Positions 33,379 through 42,493 of a stretch of DNA of 64,000 nucleotides are shown here, piece by piece. Under the pieces are notes generated by a model. That model did not search any database and had not been told where the DNA came from. It was given only the letters and a program-made list of their open reading frames with translations. Source of the stretch: CAZSSH01 sp964609825 (GTDB lineage: Bacteria > Verrucomicrobiota > Lentisphaeria > Victivallales > Victivallaceae); NCBI GenBank assembly GCA_964609825.1, contig CAZSSH010000004.1:62001-126000 (forward strand), given 5' to 3'. The position numbers and the translations under genes were made by a program. Every line of letters begins with the position of its first letter. The first letter of the stretch is position 1.

Positions 33379-34628
33379 GTTGTTTGGCTCCTGTTTAATA
33401 ATGCATTGGCCCAATATCCGTGATTTTTCCAAAATGTGGCGCCGTTGCTGGCGTCTTTTACTTTTAAGGTGAGGAGTTTGGCGTTGCCCAAAGGGATATT
33501 GAGCGCGACCGACTCGTCAAGGCGGGTTAAGCGCCCGGAGGAGGCGACTTGGACATGGTCGAGCTCGACGACGAACTCGACTGCGCCGTCACCGGCAATC
33601 GCATGGTTGACGCCGCAACGGCAGGTGAATGCGGCAAAGACTCCCGCGGGCAACAGCCAGCTGCTCCAGGCAACCCGGTCGCCGCGCATGCCGCTCGCCG
33701 GCAACATGCCGAATCCCTTCAATGCCTGCGGCTGACCGTCAATCAGCAATGTCCCCGGCGTCACCGGCGCGTTATTAGGCGGGATGTCTTTGTTGCCGTC
33801 CAAAATTTTGCCGCCGTAGACGAGATCGTGCTCCTCGGCAAAACATGGGAGCAGCCGCAAATCAATGGCGGCTTCGGTTTGGCCGGTTGCACTTTGATCG
33901 TGTATTTTGAGAACGGTATACATGCTTTGGGCGGTGAGTCTGGCGGCGATGGTCATCGGCTCTTTCACCAGCGATTCGGCTTTGTCGATATTGTTGTCAA
34001 AAATAGCGAGGATCATTGGGATCAGATAGCGGCGGCAATGGCTCACCGCCAGCATGCATTGCTCAGCCAGCATCCAAGCGGCCTCACGGGGGTCGGCGCC
34101 CAGCATCTCCAGACGGCCGACTTTGCCGCAGAGGCAATATACCGCCTCCACCGTGGTATGGTAGTGAAAGTTTTTTAAGTGTTTTCGCGGCGGCACCGGC
34201 AGAAATTGGGCGGTCATCGCATTATTGGGATCCATGCTCAAATGGGCGGGCTGGGTGATGTCGCCCAAAAAGTGGGAGAGGCATCCGGCAAATTTGACAA
34301 AGCCCGGCGCGTCATTTTGCTGCAAACAAGCGAGCATTTGCTTCATATAATACTCGATCAACTCGATTTTGAGCAATGGCTCGGTGACCGGTGTTTTCCA
34401 AAAATGCTGGCCGTCGATGCCGAAAGCATCGTCCAGACGGCAGTATTTGCGCCACTCCGGGTCAATGGCCAGTTTGTTGGCCTCGGGCCGGGTGGGGTCG
34501 TCAAAATAATCCGGGTAATTGCCCGCATCGTACAACAGTTTGGCGGGCACCTTGAGCTGACGGCGGTATTTCAGCGGCAAAGCGCGAAACGCCGTCGTAA
34601 AAATATCGGCATGGGCTTTTTCATTCAT
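33375..34628 (-). CDS. Putative zinc-dependent phospholipase C/P1-nuclease-like protein with NPCBM domain
   Basis: The 417-residue protein has no clear signal peptide. The N-terminal ~250 residues are helical with LSHFLGDITQPAHLSMD, close to the His-rich zinc motif of the phospholipase C/S1-P1 nuclease superfamily (usually FxHYLGDxHQPxH). Other His/Asp positions are seen at LKNFHYHTTVEAVY. The C-terminal ~130 residues resemble an NPCBM carbohydrate-binding module (FAAFTCRCGVNHAI, then TLKVKDASNGATF). It probably attacks a phosphate-bearing or glycan-attached substrate, but I could not assign it to a known family. It overlaps the pseudopilin gene by four bases and abuts the HAD gene. Confidence 0.62.
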   Translation of the reverse strand: MNEKAHADIFTTAFRALPLKYRRQLKVPAKLLYDAGNYPDYFDDPTRPEANKLAIDPEWRKYCRLDDAFGIDGQHFWKTPVTEPLLKIELIEYYMKQMLACLQQNDAPGFVKFAGCLSHFLGDITQPAHLSMDPNNAMTAQFLPVPPRKHLKNFHYHTTVEAVYCLCGKVGRLEMLGADPREAAWMLAEQCMLAVSHCRRYLIPMILAIFDNNIDKAESLVKEPMTIAARLTAQSMYTVLKIHDQSATGQTEAAIDLRLLPCFAEEHDLVYGGKILDGNKDIPPNNAPVTPGTLLIDGQPQALKGFGMLPASGMRGDRVAWSSWLLPAGVFAAFTCRCGVNHAIAGDGAVEFVVELDHVQVASSGRLTRLDESVALNIPLGNAKLLTLKVKDASNGATFWKNHGYWANALLNRSQTT

Positions 34629-35285
34629 TTATGCAATCTCCTCAAAGGTTTTGATCAATTGGACGCCGTCGTCTCCTTTGCCGTTGTTGCGGCCGTCGCG
34701 GTTGACGAGGAAACATTTGCCGAGGCCGATTTGCGCCGGGATCTGCCAGTCGTCGCGAAAATCGTCGCCGACGGTAATCAGCCGCTGCGGTGAAATGCCG
34801 GAGCGCTCGACTACCTGTTGCCAAAATTGCGTTTCCCATTTCATCGCGCGCAGCTTGGTGGCGCCGTAAATGTCGTCAAACAAGTCCGCCGGTACTCCGG
34901 CCAGCCGCAGTTTGTGACGGATTCCGTCCTGCGGGTTGTTGCTGGTAATATAGAGGCGCATCCCGCTTGCTTTGAGGCGGAGGATATGGTCGGCGAGCCC
35001 CGGCTCGGCGGGCTTGAGATACGTTTTCTCCGTCTCGTAGGCGAAGTCCCAAAAGCGGCCTGGCTCAAGTGACAACGGAGCGAGAAAGTCGCTCCAGCTC
35101 CACCAGTTGACCTCAAGTTGGACTTGCCCGGTGATGCGGGCGGCCTCGGCGGCGGAGAGCCCGGCAAGCCGGGTGGCGGCGAGTTTTAAAATATCCAGCA
35201 AGCTGGAGGTGGAGTGCTTCCCCTGATAATCAGGGTCAAACGCGATCAATGTATCGTCGATGTCGATGCAGTACCCGGTATCCAT
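34629..35285 (-). CDS. HAD family hydrolase
   Basis: The 218-residue protein carries motif I DIDDTL (8-13), motif II YITSNNP (Ser/Thr), and motif IV VGDDFRDDWQ. The insert between motifs I and II is a helical cap. It is the first gene of the operon that includes the P1-like protein, the pseudopilin and the glycosidase, read from a strong promoter with a candidate GntR operator in the leader. It may process a phosphorylated sugar released by that system, which is inference. Confidence 0.8.
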   Translation of the reverse strand: MDTGYCIDIDDTLIAFDPDYQGKHSTSSLLDILKLAATRLAGLSAAEAARITGQVQLEVNWWSWSDFLAPLSLEPGRFWDFAYETEKTYLKPAEPGLADHILRLKASGMRLYITSNNPQDGIRHKLRLAGVPADLFDDIYGATKLRAMKWETQFWQQVVERSGISPQRLITVGDDFRDDWQIPAQIGLGKCFLVNRDGRNNGKGDDGVQLIKTFEEIA

Positions 35286-35300
35286 GACTTTCCTTTGCCA

Positions 35301-35315
35301 ATAACAATGTGTTAT
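35301..35315. promoter_or_regulatory. Candidate GntR operator 1
   Basis: ATAACA-ATG-TGTTAT is a perfect inverted repeat. It lies in the leader of the minus-strand operon, 31 bases downstream of the -10 box and 15 bases from the start codon at 35285. Confidence 0.62.
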
Positions 35316-35345
35316 AATATGGCGGCAAATCCGCTCGTTTCATTA

Positions 35346-35373
35346 ATTATACCACAAAAAGTTGCAAAGTCAA
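35346..35373 (-). promoter_or_regulatory. Promoter of the HAD/P1-like/pseudopilin/glycosidase operon
   Basis: On the minus strand, TTGACT (35368-35373), a 16-base spacer and TATAAT (35346-35351). Transcription would begin near 35339. Confidence 0.8.
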
Positions 35374-35424
35374 TACCGGTGTATTGAGAAATTGTTAAAA
35401 AAATATAACACTATCGTTTAAACT

Positions 35425-35439
35425 ATAACAAAGTGTTAT
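35425..35439. promoter_or_regulatory. Candidate GntR operator 2
   Basis: ATAACA-AAG-TGTTAT, with the same half-sites and three-base spacer as operator 1. Extra ATAACA half-sites are at 35405-35410 and 35489-35494. It is 100 bases upstream of the GntR gene. Confidence 0.62.
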
Positions 35440-35539
35440 GGTTAAATTGAGAAAATTCACGGTTTTCTGACGGTTCCGGGTTTGAATTATAACAATTTAC
35501 CCGCTATATTGTGACCGGTGCAGGTAAATTTGATTCGGG

Positions 35540-36640
35540 ATGAATATGGCGGAAAAGAAAAAACACAACGTGACTGAAAAAGTCAAACGGCATATCCTTG
35601 AGCTCATTGTCTCGGGGTTTTATGCCCCGGGTGCCAAGATTGCTCCGGTGCGCGAACTGGTGAAACGTCTGGAGATTTCGCATGTTTCAGTCGCCAAGGC
35701 CATCGGCGAATTGGTGGCCGAGGGGGTCTTGGACTCGCAAGTGGGGAGCGGTACCTTTGTTTCGGCCAATTTCGATTTTGCCAAATACGCCGACCGGGCG
35801 GTCAGATACGAGGAAAACGGCCACCGGCATTTGTATTTCTTTTTTGCGCACGGCTCAGAGGACGGCGTCGACTCGTATCATGCCGAAATTTTGTGTCTGA
35901 TCCAGCAGGCCGCCGAATTGCGGCGCTGGAAACTTTTGATCAAATTGCTGGACGGCGAATCCTTTCGGGCGGTGGCCGACGACCCGGACGCGGTCGGAGT
36001 GATTTTGGCCAATGTGCCGGATTTACCCGCGTTGCCGGTGCCGGTGATTACTTACGGGATGAGCCCGTTTCCGGGGTCGCCCTGCTGCGTCACGCCGGAT
36101 AACTACATGGCCGGGTTTGACGCCGCGCGATTGCTGCGGCAGCGGAAATTTGCAGCCGTCCATTTTGTGTCCACCTTTGAGGACCCGGTTTCGCCCGGCA
36201 ACGTCCTTCATTTTAACGAGCGGCGCAGCGGCTTTTACGACGGTTGCAAAAAATTCGGCGTGACCTTGGCGCCCGAGCTCTCGTGGTCGATTTTGACCCA
36301 CACCAAGCCGGTGATGAATCTGTTGCTCGAAATCACCAAAACGCCGCGCCCGTTTTCCCCCTTTTTGCTGGTGATCGGCAACCGGGCGATGGCGCTTGAA
36401 ATCACCGGATTTGCCATTTCGCTGGGGCTCAAGATCCCCGAGGAGTTGGCAGTTTTGACCTTTATCCGCCGCGGCGGGCGCGAAAACATGTATCCGATCG
36501 ACGTCTTTGACTTTTCGCGCAAGGAAATGGCCGACAGCTGTTTGGAGCTGCTGGACCGGGCATTGGCCGGGAAATCGCTTCCCGCCCGCATTCAGCTGCC
36601 GATGCTATATTACCCCGAGGGGTCGTTTCCGGCGCAATAA
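35540..36640 (+). CDS. GntR/LacI-type transcriptional regulator
   Basis: The 366-residue regulator joins a GntR winged helix (about 8-75: ILELIVSGFYAPGAKIAPVREL, then VSVAKAIGELVAEGVLDSQVGSGTFV) to a LacI-like periplasmic-binding domain (about 95-366, with VTPDNYMAGFDAARLL and PIDVFDFSRKEMADSCLELL). Such fusions sense sugars. It is divergent from the glycosidase operon and each has a copy of the same palindrome, so it probably regulates both. The start is ATG 35540 or the nearby ATG at 35546. Confidence 0.88.
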   Translation: MNMAEKKKHNVTEKVKRHILELIVSGFYAPGAKIAPVRELVKRLEISHVSVAKAIGELVAEGVLDSQVGSGTFVSANFDFAKYADRAVRYEENGHRHLYFFFAHGSEDGVDSYHAEILCLIQQAAELRRWKLLIKLLDGESFRAVADDPDAVGVILANVPDLPALPVPVITYGMSPFPGSPCCVTPDNYMAGFDAARLLRQRKFAAVHFVSTFEDPVSPGNVLHFNERRSGFYDGCKKFGVTLAPELSWSILTHTKPVMNLLLEITKTPRPFSPFLLVIGNRAMALEITGFAISLGLKIPEELAVLTFIRRGGRENMYPIDVFDFSRKEMADSCLELLDRALAGKSLPARIQLPMLYYPEGSFPAQ

Positions 36641-36737
36641 CCGGGATTTTTAGCGGTCTTTGTCTTGAAAATTTGTCCGGCAAGTGGTATCTTATTGTTG
36701 TGTCAAACCTACCAATCAGTACATATCGGGAGTCATG

Positions 36738-37994
36738 ATGAAAGCTGAGAAATTTGATGTCGCCGTCATTGGCGGGGGTTCCGCCGGGGTCACTGCCGCT
36801 ATCGCCGCCGGTCGCGCCGGAGCCAAAACCGTGCTTGTGGAGAAAAACGGCTGCTGCGGCGGCCAATGCACCGCCGCCTGGGTCAATTTCCCGGGGATTT
36901 TTGACGCCTGGGGCAAGCAAGTCATTGACGGCATCGGCTGGGAAATCGTCCGCAAAAGCATCGAGCTCTCGGGCAATCCGGTCCCGTCGCTGGAAAACCG
37001 CGACATGGCCAAGCACTGGATGCACCAGTTTCACGTGAGCCCGTTTCTTTATGCGACCGTCTGTGACGAGCTTTTGCTCGACGCCAGTGTTTCCATCAAA
37101 TATCATACCATGCTGGGTGCCGTCGACGGCCACAAAGTTACCCTGTGCGACAAGGACGGCTTGTATGACATTGATGCCAAGATCATTATCGACGCCACCG
37201 GCGACGCCAATGCGACCAAGATGGCCGGGTTTGCGGTCGTTGTCCCGGAGGAATGCCAGCCCGGTACGCTTTCGTTTTATCTGGACGGCTACGATTATGA
37301 CACCTTGGACATCCCGGCCATCGCCGCCAATTTTGACGAAGCGGTCAAACGGGGCGAAGTAACCTACAACGACACCGGCTGGAATCCCAATTTCAATCCT
37401 CATTTGCTCTTGAGTCACGGCAACAACTGCAATCATATTTGTCAAATCAATGCCGCCGACAGCGCCGGTCGCACCGCGCTGGAGATTGCGGGGCGTCAGT
37501 CGGTGATGCGGGTTTACCGCTTTTTGAAACAGCAAAAGGGGCTCGAGAAGCTGGAGGTCAAATTCAGCGCCGCCGAGTGCGGCGTCCGCGAAACGCGCAC
37601 CATCGTCGGCGACGAGACGATTACCGAGAGCGATTATTACAATGGTAAAAAATATCCGAATGCCGTCTGTAACTCCTTTTACCCGATTGATTTGCATGAT
37701 GACAAAAAGGGCTTGATCTACAAAACTCTGCCACAGGATGTCTTGCCCCAGATCCCCGCCGGGGCGTTGATCCCCAAAGGGAGCCACAATCTGTTGGCAG
37801 CCGGGCGCATTATCTCAAGTGACCGCATGGCCAACTCGGCGCTGCGGGTCCAGGCGAGCTGCATGGCCATCGGCCACGCGGCCGGGGTGATGGCCGCATT
37901 GTCCGCCCAAACGGGCGTCGAGCCGCGCAAGTTGCCGCTCGCCGACGTGCTCACCGTCCTCCAACAGCAAGGGGCGATTTTGCCAAATGTTTAA
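36738..37994 (+). CDS. FAD-dependent oxidoreductase (FAD_oxidored family)
   Basis: The 418-residue flavoprotein has an N-terminal FAD motif VIGGGSAGVTAA, an acidic end of strand 2 (VLVEKNGCCGGQC), a central IIDATGDANATKMAG, and a C-terminal GAALIPKGSHNLLAAGRIISSD followed by AIGHAAGVMAA. I prefer ATG 36738 (GGGAG, five-base spacing) over ATG 36735 or the upstream frame. Substrate unknown; this family is common in sugar-degrading Lentisphaerota. The stop overlaps the U32 gene by eight bases. Confidence 0.82.
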   Translation: MKAEKFDVAVIGGGSAGVTAAIAAGRAGAKTVLVEKNGCCGGQCTAAWVNFPGIFDAWGKQVIDGIGWEIVRKSIELSGNPVPSLENRDMAKHWMHQFHVSPFLYATVCDELLLDASVSIKYHTMLGAVDGHKVTLCDKDGLYDIDAKIIIDATGDANATKMAGFAVVVPEECQPGTLSFYLDGYDYDTLDIPAIAANFDEAVKRGEVTYNDTGWNPNFNPHLLLSHGNNCNHICQINAADSAGRTALEIAGRQSVMRVYRFLKQQKGLEKLEVKFSAAECGVRETRTIVGDETITESDYYNGKKYPNAVCNSFYPIDLHDDKKGLIYKTLPQDVLPQIPAGALIPKGSHNLLAAGRIISSDRMANSALRVQASCMAIGHAAGVMAALSAQTGVEPRKLPLADVLTVLQQQGAILPNV

Positions 37995-39963
37995 ACCGGA
38001 AATTCTGAGTCCGGCCGGCAGTCTGGAGCTTGCTTTGGCGGCTTTTGACGGCGGCGCGGACGCGGTTTACCTTGGCCTCGATCAATTCAGCGCCCGGGCG
38101 CGGGCGACCAATTTCTCGTTTGACGAGTTGGGGCGTTTGCTCCGTTATGCGCACAAACTCGACCGCAAGGTCTATGTCGCCTTTAATACCTTGCTGTATC
38201 AAAATGAGCTTGCCGCCGCGATGGAGTATTTGGCCGAGCTTGACAAATTGCGGCCGGACGCCTTGATTATTCAGGACTTGGGGGTCTGGGAGCTTTGCAA
38301 TACCTATTTTCCCAATTTGCGGCTTCATGCCTCCACCCAGATGGGCATCCACAATCGCGCCGGCTTGCAGATTGCGGCGCAAAACCGGATCAAACGGGTG
38401 ATTTTGGAGCGGCAAGTAACCTTGGATGAGCTGCGGCACATGGCCAGGGAGGCACCGCTGGAGCTGGAAGTCTTTGTCCACGGCTCACTGTGTGTAAGTT
38501 TGTCCGGGCGTTGTTTGTTGTCGGCAAGTTTGTACTCGGAGGAGAGCGGCAACCGCGGACGCTGCAAGCAGCCGTGCCGCAAGCGCTTGACGAGCGACGG
38601 CAAACCGGGCTTTTATCTTTCTCCCGGCGACTTGGATGCGTCGAGTTTGATGGAGGAGTTTCGCCGCCTCAAAATTGCTTCCTTAAAAATCGAGGGCCGT
38701 TTGCGGAGCAGCGATTATATTTGGAAAACCGCGCGCGCCTACCGGTTGCTCACTGACGACCCGAAAAATGCCCCCGAGGCGCAGCAGCTCTTGGCCTCCA
38801 CGGTGAGCCGCTCCTCCTCGGTCGGGTTTTATACCGCCATGGCGCAGCAGCAACTGATCCGGCCCGATGTCGCGGGGGTATTTGGCCAGACGGTCGGTCG
38901 GGTGACGGGAGCGACGGCAAATACGGTTACGATTGCGGCGCTTGACCGGATGCATTTGGGCGACCGGATGCGGCTCGCTCCGCCCGAGGGCGGCGAGGGG
39001 AAATCCTTTACGCTTGATAACATGTCATACAACGGCAAGCCCGTGGTCAAAGCCCGCGCCGGTCAGACGATTGCCGTCGCCTGCAATTTTGCCGTGAAAG
39101 TTGGCTTTATTCTCTACAAAATCGGGGAAAACGGCTTTGATTTCGCCCGGCAATCGCAAGCGTTGCCGCCGTTTCGCCACCACTTTGATTTGAAGCTTGA
39201 CGTCAGCGCCAAAGAGTGGGTGATTGCCAACTCCAACAATGATTGCGTCTGGCGGCGGACGGTTGACTTTGCCGCCGCCGACAAGCGTCCCTTGGCCGCC
39301 GAAACAGTAAGGGAGGAGTTTATGAGCTGCCCGCTCGGAGAGTGGGAGCCCGGAGATATCGAAATTGCGATGGACGGGCAGTTTTTTGTCCCGGCAAGTG
39401 TGCTGAAGGCGCTCAAAAAGGAGTATTACGAGTTTATCGCACCCTCTCTCCAACTTCCCGACCGCAGTAAAGTATTGTACCAATTTTATCAGGACAGTCA
39501 AAAGCCGCAAGCTCCGGCGGCAGCTCAATTTCCGGCGGAAGTGTTTGAGCTTCCCGGTTTTTGCCCCGAGCTTGAGTTGGACGCTGTGGCTCAAAAAATC
39601 CAAACGGCGTATCAAAAAGGAGTGCGAAATTTTGCTTTGACCTCGCTTTATCAACTGCCTTTGCTGCAAAAATATCGGGATTTGACGCTGCTTGCCAGGT
39701 ATCCGTTGCCGGTTTGCAACAGTTTTGCCGCCAAGTTTTTGCAGCGGCACGGCTGCAACTTTGCCGAGGCGTGGTGCGAATTGGATGAGGAAAAAGTCGC
39801 GGCGCTCGCGGCCCAAAGTCCGATCGCGATTCGCGCCGCAACAGCGGAAGTCCCCTTGCTGGTCACCCGCCTCAAATTGCCCAAGCTCGACCGTTATTTC
39901 GTCGGCTGCAACGGCAAACTCTCCGAAATCGGGCGCGGCGAGATTTCCAAAACGGTCAAATGA
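37987..39963 (+). CDS. Peptidase U32 family protein
   Basis: The 658-residue protein has the U32 signature EVFVHGSLCVSLSGRCLLS, the Cys cluster that follows in NRGRCKQPCRK, and the N-terminal ILSPAGSLELALAAFDGGADAVYLG barrel start. In E. coli the relatives RlhA and UbiU/UbiV do 23S rRNA or ubiquinone hydroxylation rather than peptide hydrolysis, so the name should not be read as function. The C-terminal half is typical of longer U32 proteins. The last 70 bases overlap a gene on the other strand. Confidence 0.88.
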   Translation: MFKPEILSPAGSLELALAAFDGGADAVYLGLDQFSARARATNFSFDELGRLLRYAHKLDRKVYVAFNTLLYQNELAAAMEYLAELDKLRPDALIIQDLGVWELCNTYFPNLRLHASTQMGIHNRAGLQIAAQNRIKRVILERQVTLDELRHMAREAPLELEVFVHGSLCVSLSGRCLLSASLYSEESGNRGRCKQPCRKRLTSDGKPGFYLSPGDLDASSLMEEFRRLKIASLKIEGRLRSSDYIWKTARAYRLLTDDPKNAPEAQQLLASTVSRSSSVGFYTAMAQQQLIRPDVAGVFGQTVGRVTGATANTVTIAALDRMHLGDRMRLAPPEGGEGKSFTLDNMSYNGKPVVKARAGQTIAVACNFAVKVGFILYKIGENGFDFARQSQALPPFRHHFDLKLDVSAKEWVIANSNNDCVWRRTVDFAAADKRPLAAETVREEFMSCPLGEWEPGDIEIAMDGQFFVPASVLKALKKEYYEFIAPSLQLPDRSKVLYQFYQDSQKPQAPAAAQFPAEVFELPGFCPELELDAVAQKIQTAYQKGVRNFALTSLYQLPLLQKYRDLTLLARYPLPVCNSFAAKFLQRHGCNFAEAWCELDEEKVAALAAQSPIAIRAATAEVPLLVTRLKLPKLDRYFVGCNGKLSEIGRGEISKTVK

Positions 39964-41792
39964 TCGCCGACCGGCATTTGAATGACCTGATCCGGATTGC
40001 ATAAATAAGCCGGGATTTTGCCGTCGGCAAAGATGCGCTCCTCGCCGTTGATTTTGACCGCGAGATCGCTTTTCACCGGTTGTTTCAGCTGTAAATACAA
40101 ATTGGGCGCTTCAAATACCGCGAGGCAATAAGGATTGTCAAAGACGCCGTCCTCCGTTTTGAGCGCTTTATCGGCAAAGGCCGACGGCGTGACATCGGGC
40201 GCCAATCCGGCCTTGGCCAGTGCGATCACCGTCCGGTTTTGCTGATGACGGGCAAAAATCACCTGATAACCGTTTTGCACCAGATAGCCGCGCAGTTTGT
40301 CAAAACGGCCAATGTCCTCATACTTGGAGTTGAGATCCAAAATAAAGTAGTCCGAGAGGCGGATGTCGGTCAAGTTGCAGTAGACAAAGTTACGCGGCAT
40401 AAAATGTGCGCCGGGCCGGATCGAGGTGGTAATGTCGGCCTTGGGCGGGATGATGTTTTTTAACTCGCCCATTGCACCGGTCCAGCCGGGAGCGGCATGG
40501 AGCTCCTCCCAGGTTTTGTGACTCGGTCCCATTTTCAGCGGCATAAAGCAATAAAAGCAGAGCGCCGCCATCGCCATTGACACGGTGAGTGCGCGTTTGT
40601 TTTGATACACGCTGTAGCCGTAGACGGCGGCAATGTAAAAGAGCATCAAAGCGTCCGCATGGTGCTGCATGCCCAGTGATTTCAACCAGTCGCCCTTTTG
40701 GACGCAGACAAACCCGAGCGAAATCGCCCCCGCCAAAACCAGCCACGGTCGCCGGTACCAGAGTAAAACGGTCGGCAAAATGAGCATCCATACAAAGGCG
40801 ATGATATCACCTTTGAGGAGTGAGCCCCAAAAGGCTCCGGGACGGGTGAGGGGCGAGAGCATGACTTCAAATACCGAGCCGCCTAAGTGGCTGAAGTTGT
40901 CGAGCATTGAGTAGCTTTTTTGAGCGGCAAACTGCGGCATCACCAGTTTTACCACAGTCAGCCAGTAGACGGTGCTGAGGAGAAACAGTGCGACCCCGCG
41001 CCGCCTTTGTCCGGTAATCACAAAAACAATCCCCAGCCCGGCAAAGATGACCGGCGTCGTTTCTTTGAGCAAAAAAGCGGCGATCACAGCCATCCAAGCC
41101 CAGCGGAAGTGTTTGGTTTCCAGCAAAATAAAATATGCGATCAACAATGGCATAAAGAGATAAATGTCGTGAAAGCCGTAGCCGCGGGCAAAGCCGAGCC
41201 ACCCCAGCGACACCGAGAGCGCGGTCAGGGCGGCAAGCGCCAGCGCGGGACCTTTGTCCACTTGTTTCACGCGCGCCAGATAATAAATCATGGGGACATT
41301 GGCATACAGCAAGAGTGAGGTAAAGAGGAAAAACGGATACGGCGAGGAGAAAGCGTTAAAAATCACCACCAGCAATATCGTCAGGGGCTCAAAGTGCGAC
41401 CCCATGAAGTTGCCGCCGGTCTCATTGGTGACAAAGTATTTGCCGAGCAAAGTATTGCGCCCGACGTCAAGATAAATACCCCAGTCAAGGAAAAACAATT
41501 CGAGTTTGTCCAAGGCGACGATTTGCAGTCGGAAGCTGTTGATGACGCAAAAGACCAGCAACGCTCCCAAAAGTCCCCAACCCCATTTTACCGAAATTTT
41601 GGGCCGCCAGTCGCCCCAATAAACCGCCAGTCCGGTGATGCTGATCAAGGTGAGGATGCTTAAGGTATGGGCGGGCAAAATAAACCAGTCGCCGGCCTCG
41701 ACCTTGAAATCCAACGGGTCGATTTGATAAACTGCCGACAACAAAGCCAAGGCGATTACGATGACAACGGCCGATGAAACGCGTTTTGGCAT
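39894..41792 (-). CDS. DUF2079 polytopic membrane protein
   Basis: The 632-residue protein has about 10-12 membrane helices in the first 390 residues and a soluble C-terminal part. The GNFMGSHFEPLTILL motif matches the DUF2079 HF-P motif of lipid-linked sugar-transferase relatives (GT-C-like). The loop downstream has IPPKADITTSIRPGAHFMPR. The gene is read from the same promoter as the small coiled-coil protein upstream, stop and start being adjacent (41793/41792). The 3' end runs into the U32 gene. Confidence 0.8.
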   Translation of the reverse strand: MPKRVSSAVVIVIALALLSAVYQIDPLDFKVEAGDWFILPAHTLSILTLISITGLAVYWGDWRPKISVKWGWGLLGALLVFCVINSFRLQIVALDKLELFFLDWGIYLDVGRNTLLGKYFVTNETGGNFMGSHFEPLTILLVVIFNAFSSPYPFFLFTSLLLYANVPMIYYLARVKQVDKGPALALAALTALSVSLGWLGFARGYGFHDIYLFMPLLIAYFILLETKHFRWAWMAVIAAFLLKETTPVIFAGLGIVFVITGQRRRGVALFLLSTVYWLTVVKLVMPQFAAQKSYSMLDNFSHLGGSVFEVMLSPLTRPGAFWGSLLKGDIIAFVWMLILPTVLLWYRRPWLVLAGAISLGFVCVQKGDWLKSLGMQHHADALMLFYIAAVYGYSVYQNKRALTVSMAMAALCFYCFMPLKMGPSHKTWEELHAAPGWTGAMGELKNIIPPKADITTSIRPGAHFMPRNFVYCNLTDIRLSDYFILDLNSKYEDIGRFDKLRGYLVQNGYQVIFARHQQNRTVIALAKAGLAPDVTPSAFADKALKTEDGVFDNPYCLAVFEAPNLYLQLKQPVKSDLAVKINGEERIFADGKIPAYLCNPDQVIQMPVGDHLTVLEISPRPISESLPLQPTK

Positions 41793-42305
41793 TTATGCAA
41801 AGAGAGCGATTAAAGTAACGGCGACGATGACCGCACCGCTGACAATCGCGCCCGCAAGGATGTGGCAGTGTTTGTCACTCAGCAATGCGGCGGCAATGCC
41901 TTGGGGCTCGGCTTCGGCACCGGTCGCGTTGAGGCGGCCCGATTGACGAAAGAACTCCATACGCATATTGTCAAGGTTGCGGCGAAACTCGCTGCTCTCC
42001 TCATCCAGCTGGTCGATGCCGGAGATGGTTTCCTCCAAAAATGCTTTATAGCTGTCAAGCTCCTCAAGTTTGGTCTTTTGCCGGGTAAAATCGGCGGCGA
42101 CGGCGGATAATTCGCGCTCGAGGCGGGCGGCGAGGTCGTGCTTGAGCTGAGCGGGGGTGACGGCTTTGGCCGGGGCGGCGGGAGCATTGGTCGCGGCAGT
42201 TGCGGCGAGGATGGCGGGAGCGCCCGGCGACTTGGTCGCATAGACCTCTTTGAGCTTGGACTGCATATTGATCAAATTGTCACTGATGTAATCTTTTCGC
42301 GCCAT
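41793..42305 (-). CDS. Coiled-coil protein with C-terminal membrane helix
   Basis: The 170-residue protein has an Ala/Pro-rich stretch (28-50), a helical coiled-coil zone (55-125) and a hydrophobic segment at the end (about 148-168, ILAGAIVSGAVIVAVTLIALF). It is likely tail-anchored. I do not recognise the family. It precedes DUF2079 with no gap, so they may act together at the membrane. Confidence 0.65.
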   Translation of the reverse strand: MARKDYISDNLINMQSKLKEVYATKSPGAPAILAATAATNAPAAPAKAVTPAQLKHDLAARLERELSAVAADFTRQKTKLEELDSYKAFLEETISGIDQLDEESSEFRRNLDNMRMEFFRQSGRLNATGAEAEPQGIAAALLSDKHCHILAGAIVSGAVIVAVTLIALFA

Positions 42306-42371
42306 GATGAAAACTCCTTATTCATGATTGGCCACAAGCGCCGCTTCGCCCAAAAAAGGCGCGACGCTCTT

Positions 42372-42401
42372 ATAATATATACGACAAAAAATTATTTGCA
42401 A
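42372..42401 (-). promoter_or_regulatory. Promoter of the coiled-coil/DUF2079 operon
   Basis: On the minus strand, TTGCAA (42396-42401), an 18-base spacer and TATTAT (42372-42377). Confidence 0.5.
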
Positions 42402-42449
42402 CTTGAAAAAAACGTTTTTTGCTTTACTTTATAAGAGTGTCTTACGCGC

Positions 42450-42474
42450 CCCGGGCCCCGGTGCCGGGTTTTTT
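42450..42474 (+). terminator. Terminator-like hairpin in the mtaB leader
   Basis: CCCGG (42450-42454) pairs with CCGGG (42464-42468) over a GC-rich loop, followed by six T residues. Nothing on the plus strand is upstream to be terminated, so it could attenuate mtaB. The ribosome site GGAG (42482-42485) and the TTG start lie just past it. Confidence 0.45.
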
Positions 42475-42493
42475 ATTTTTTGGAGTACATCAG

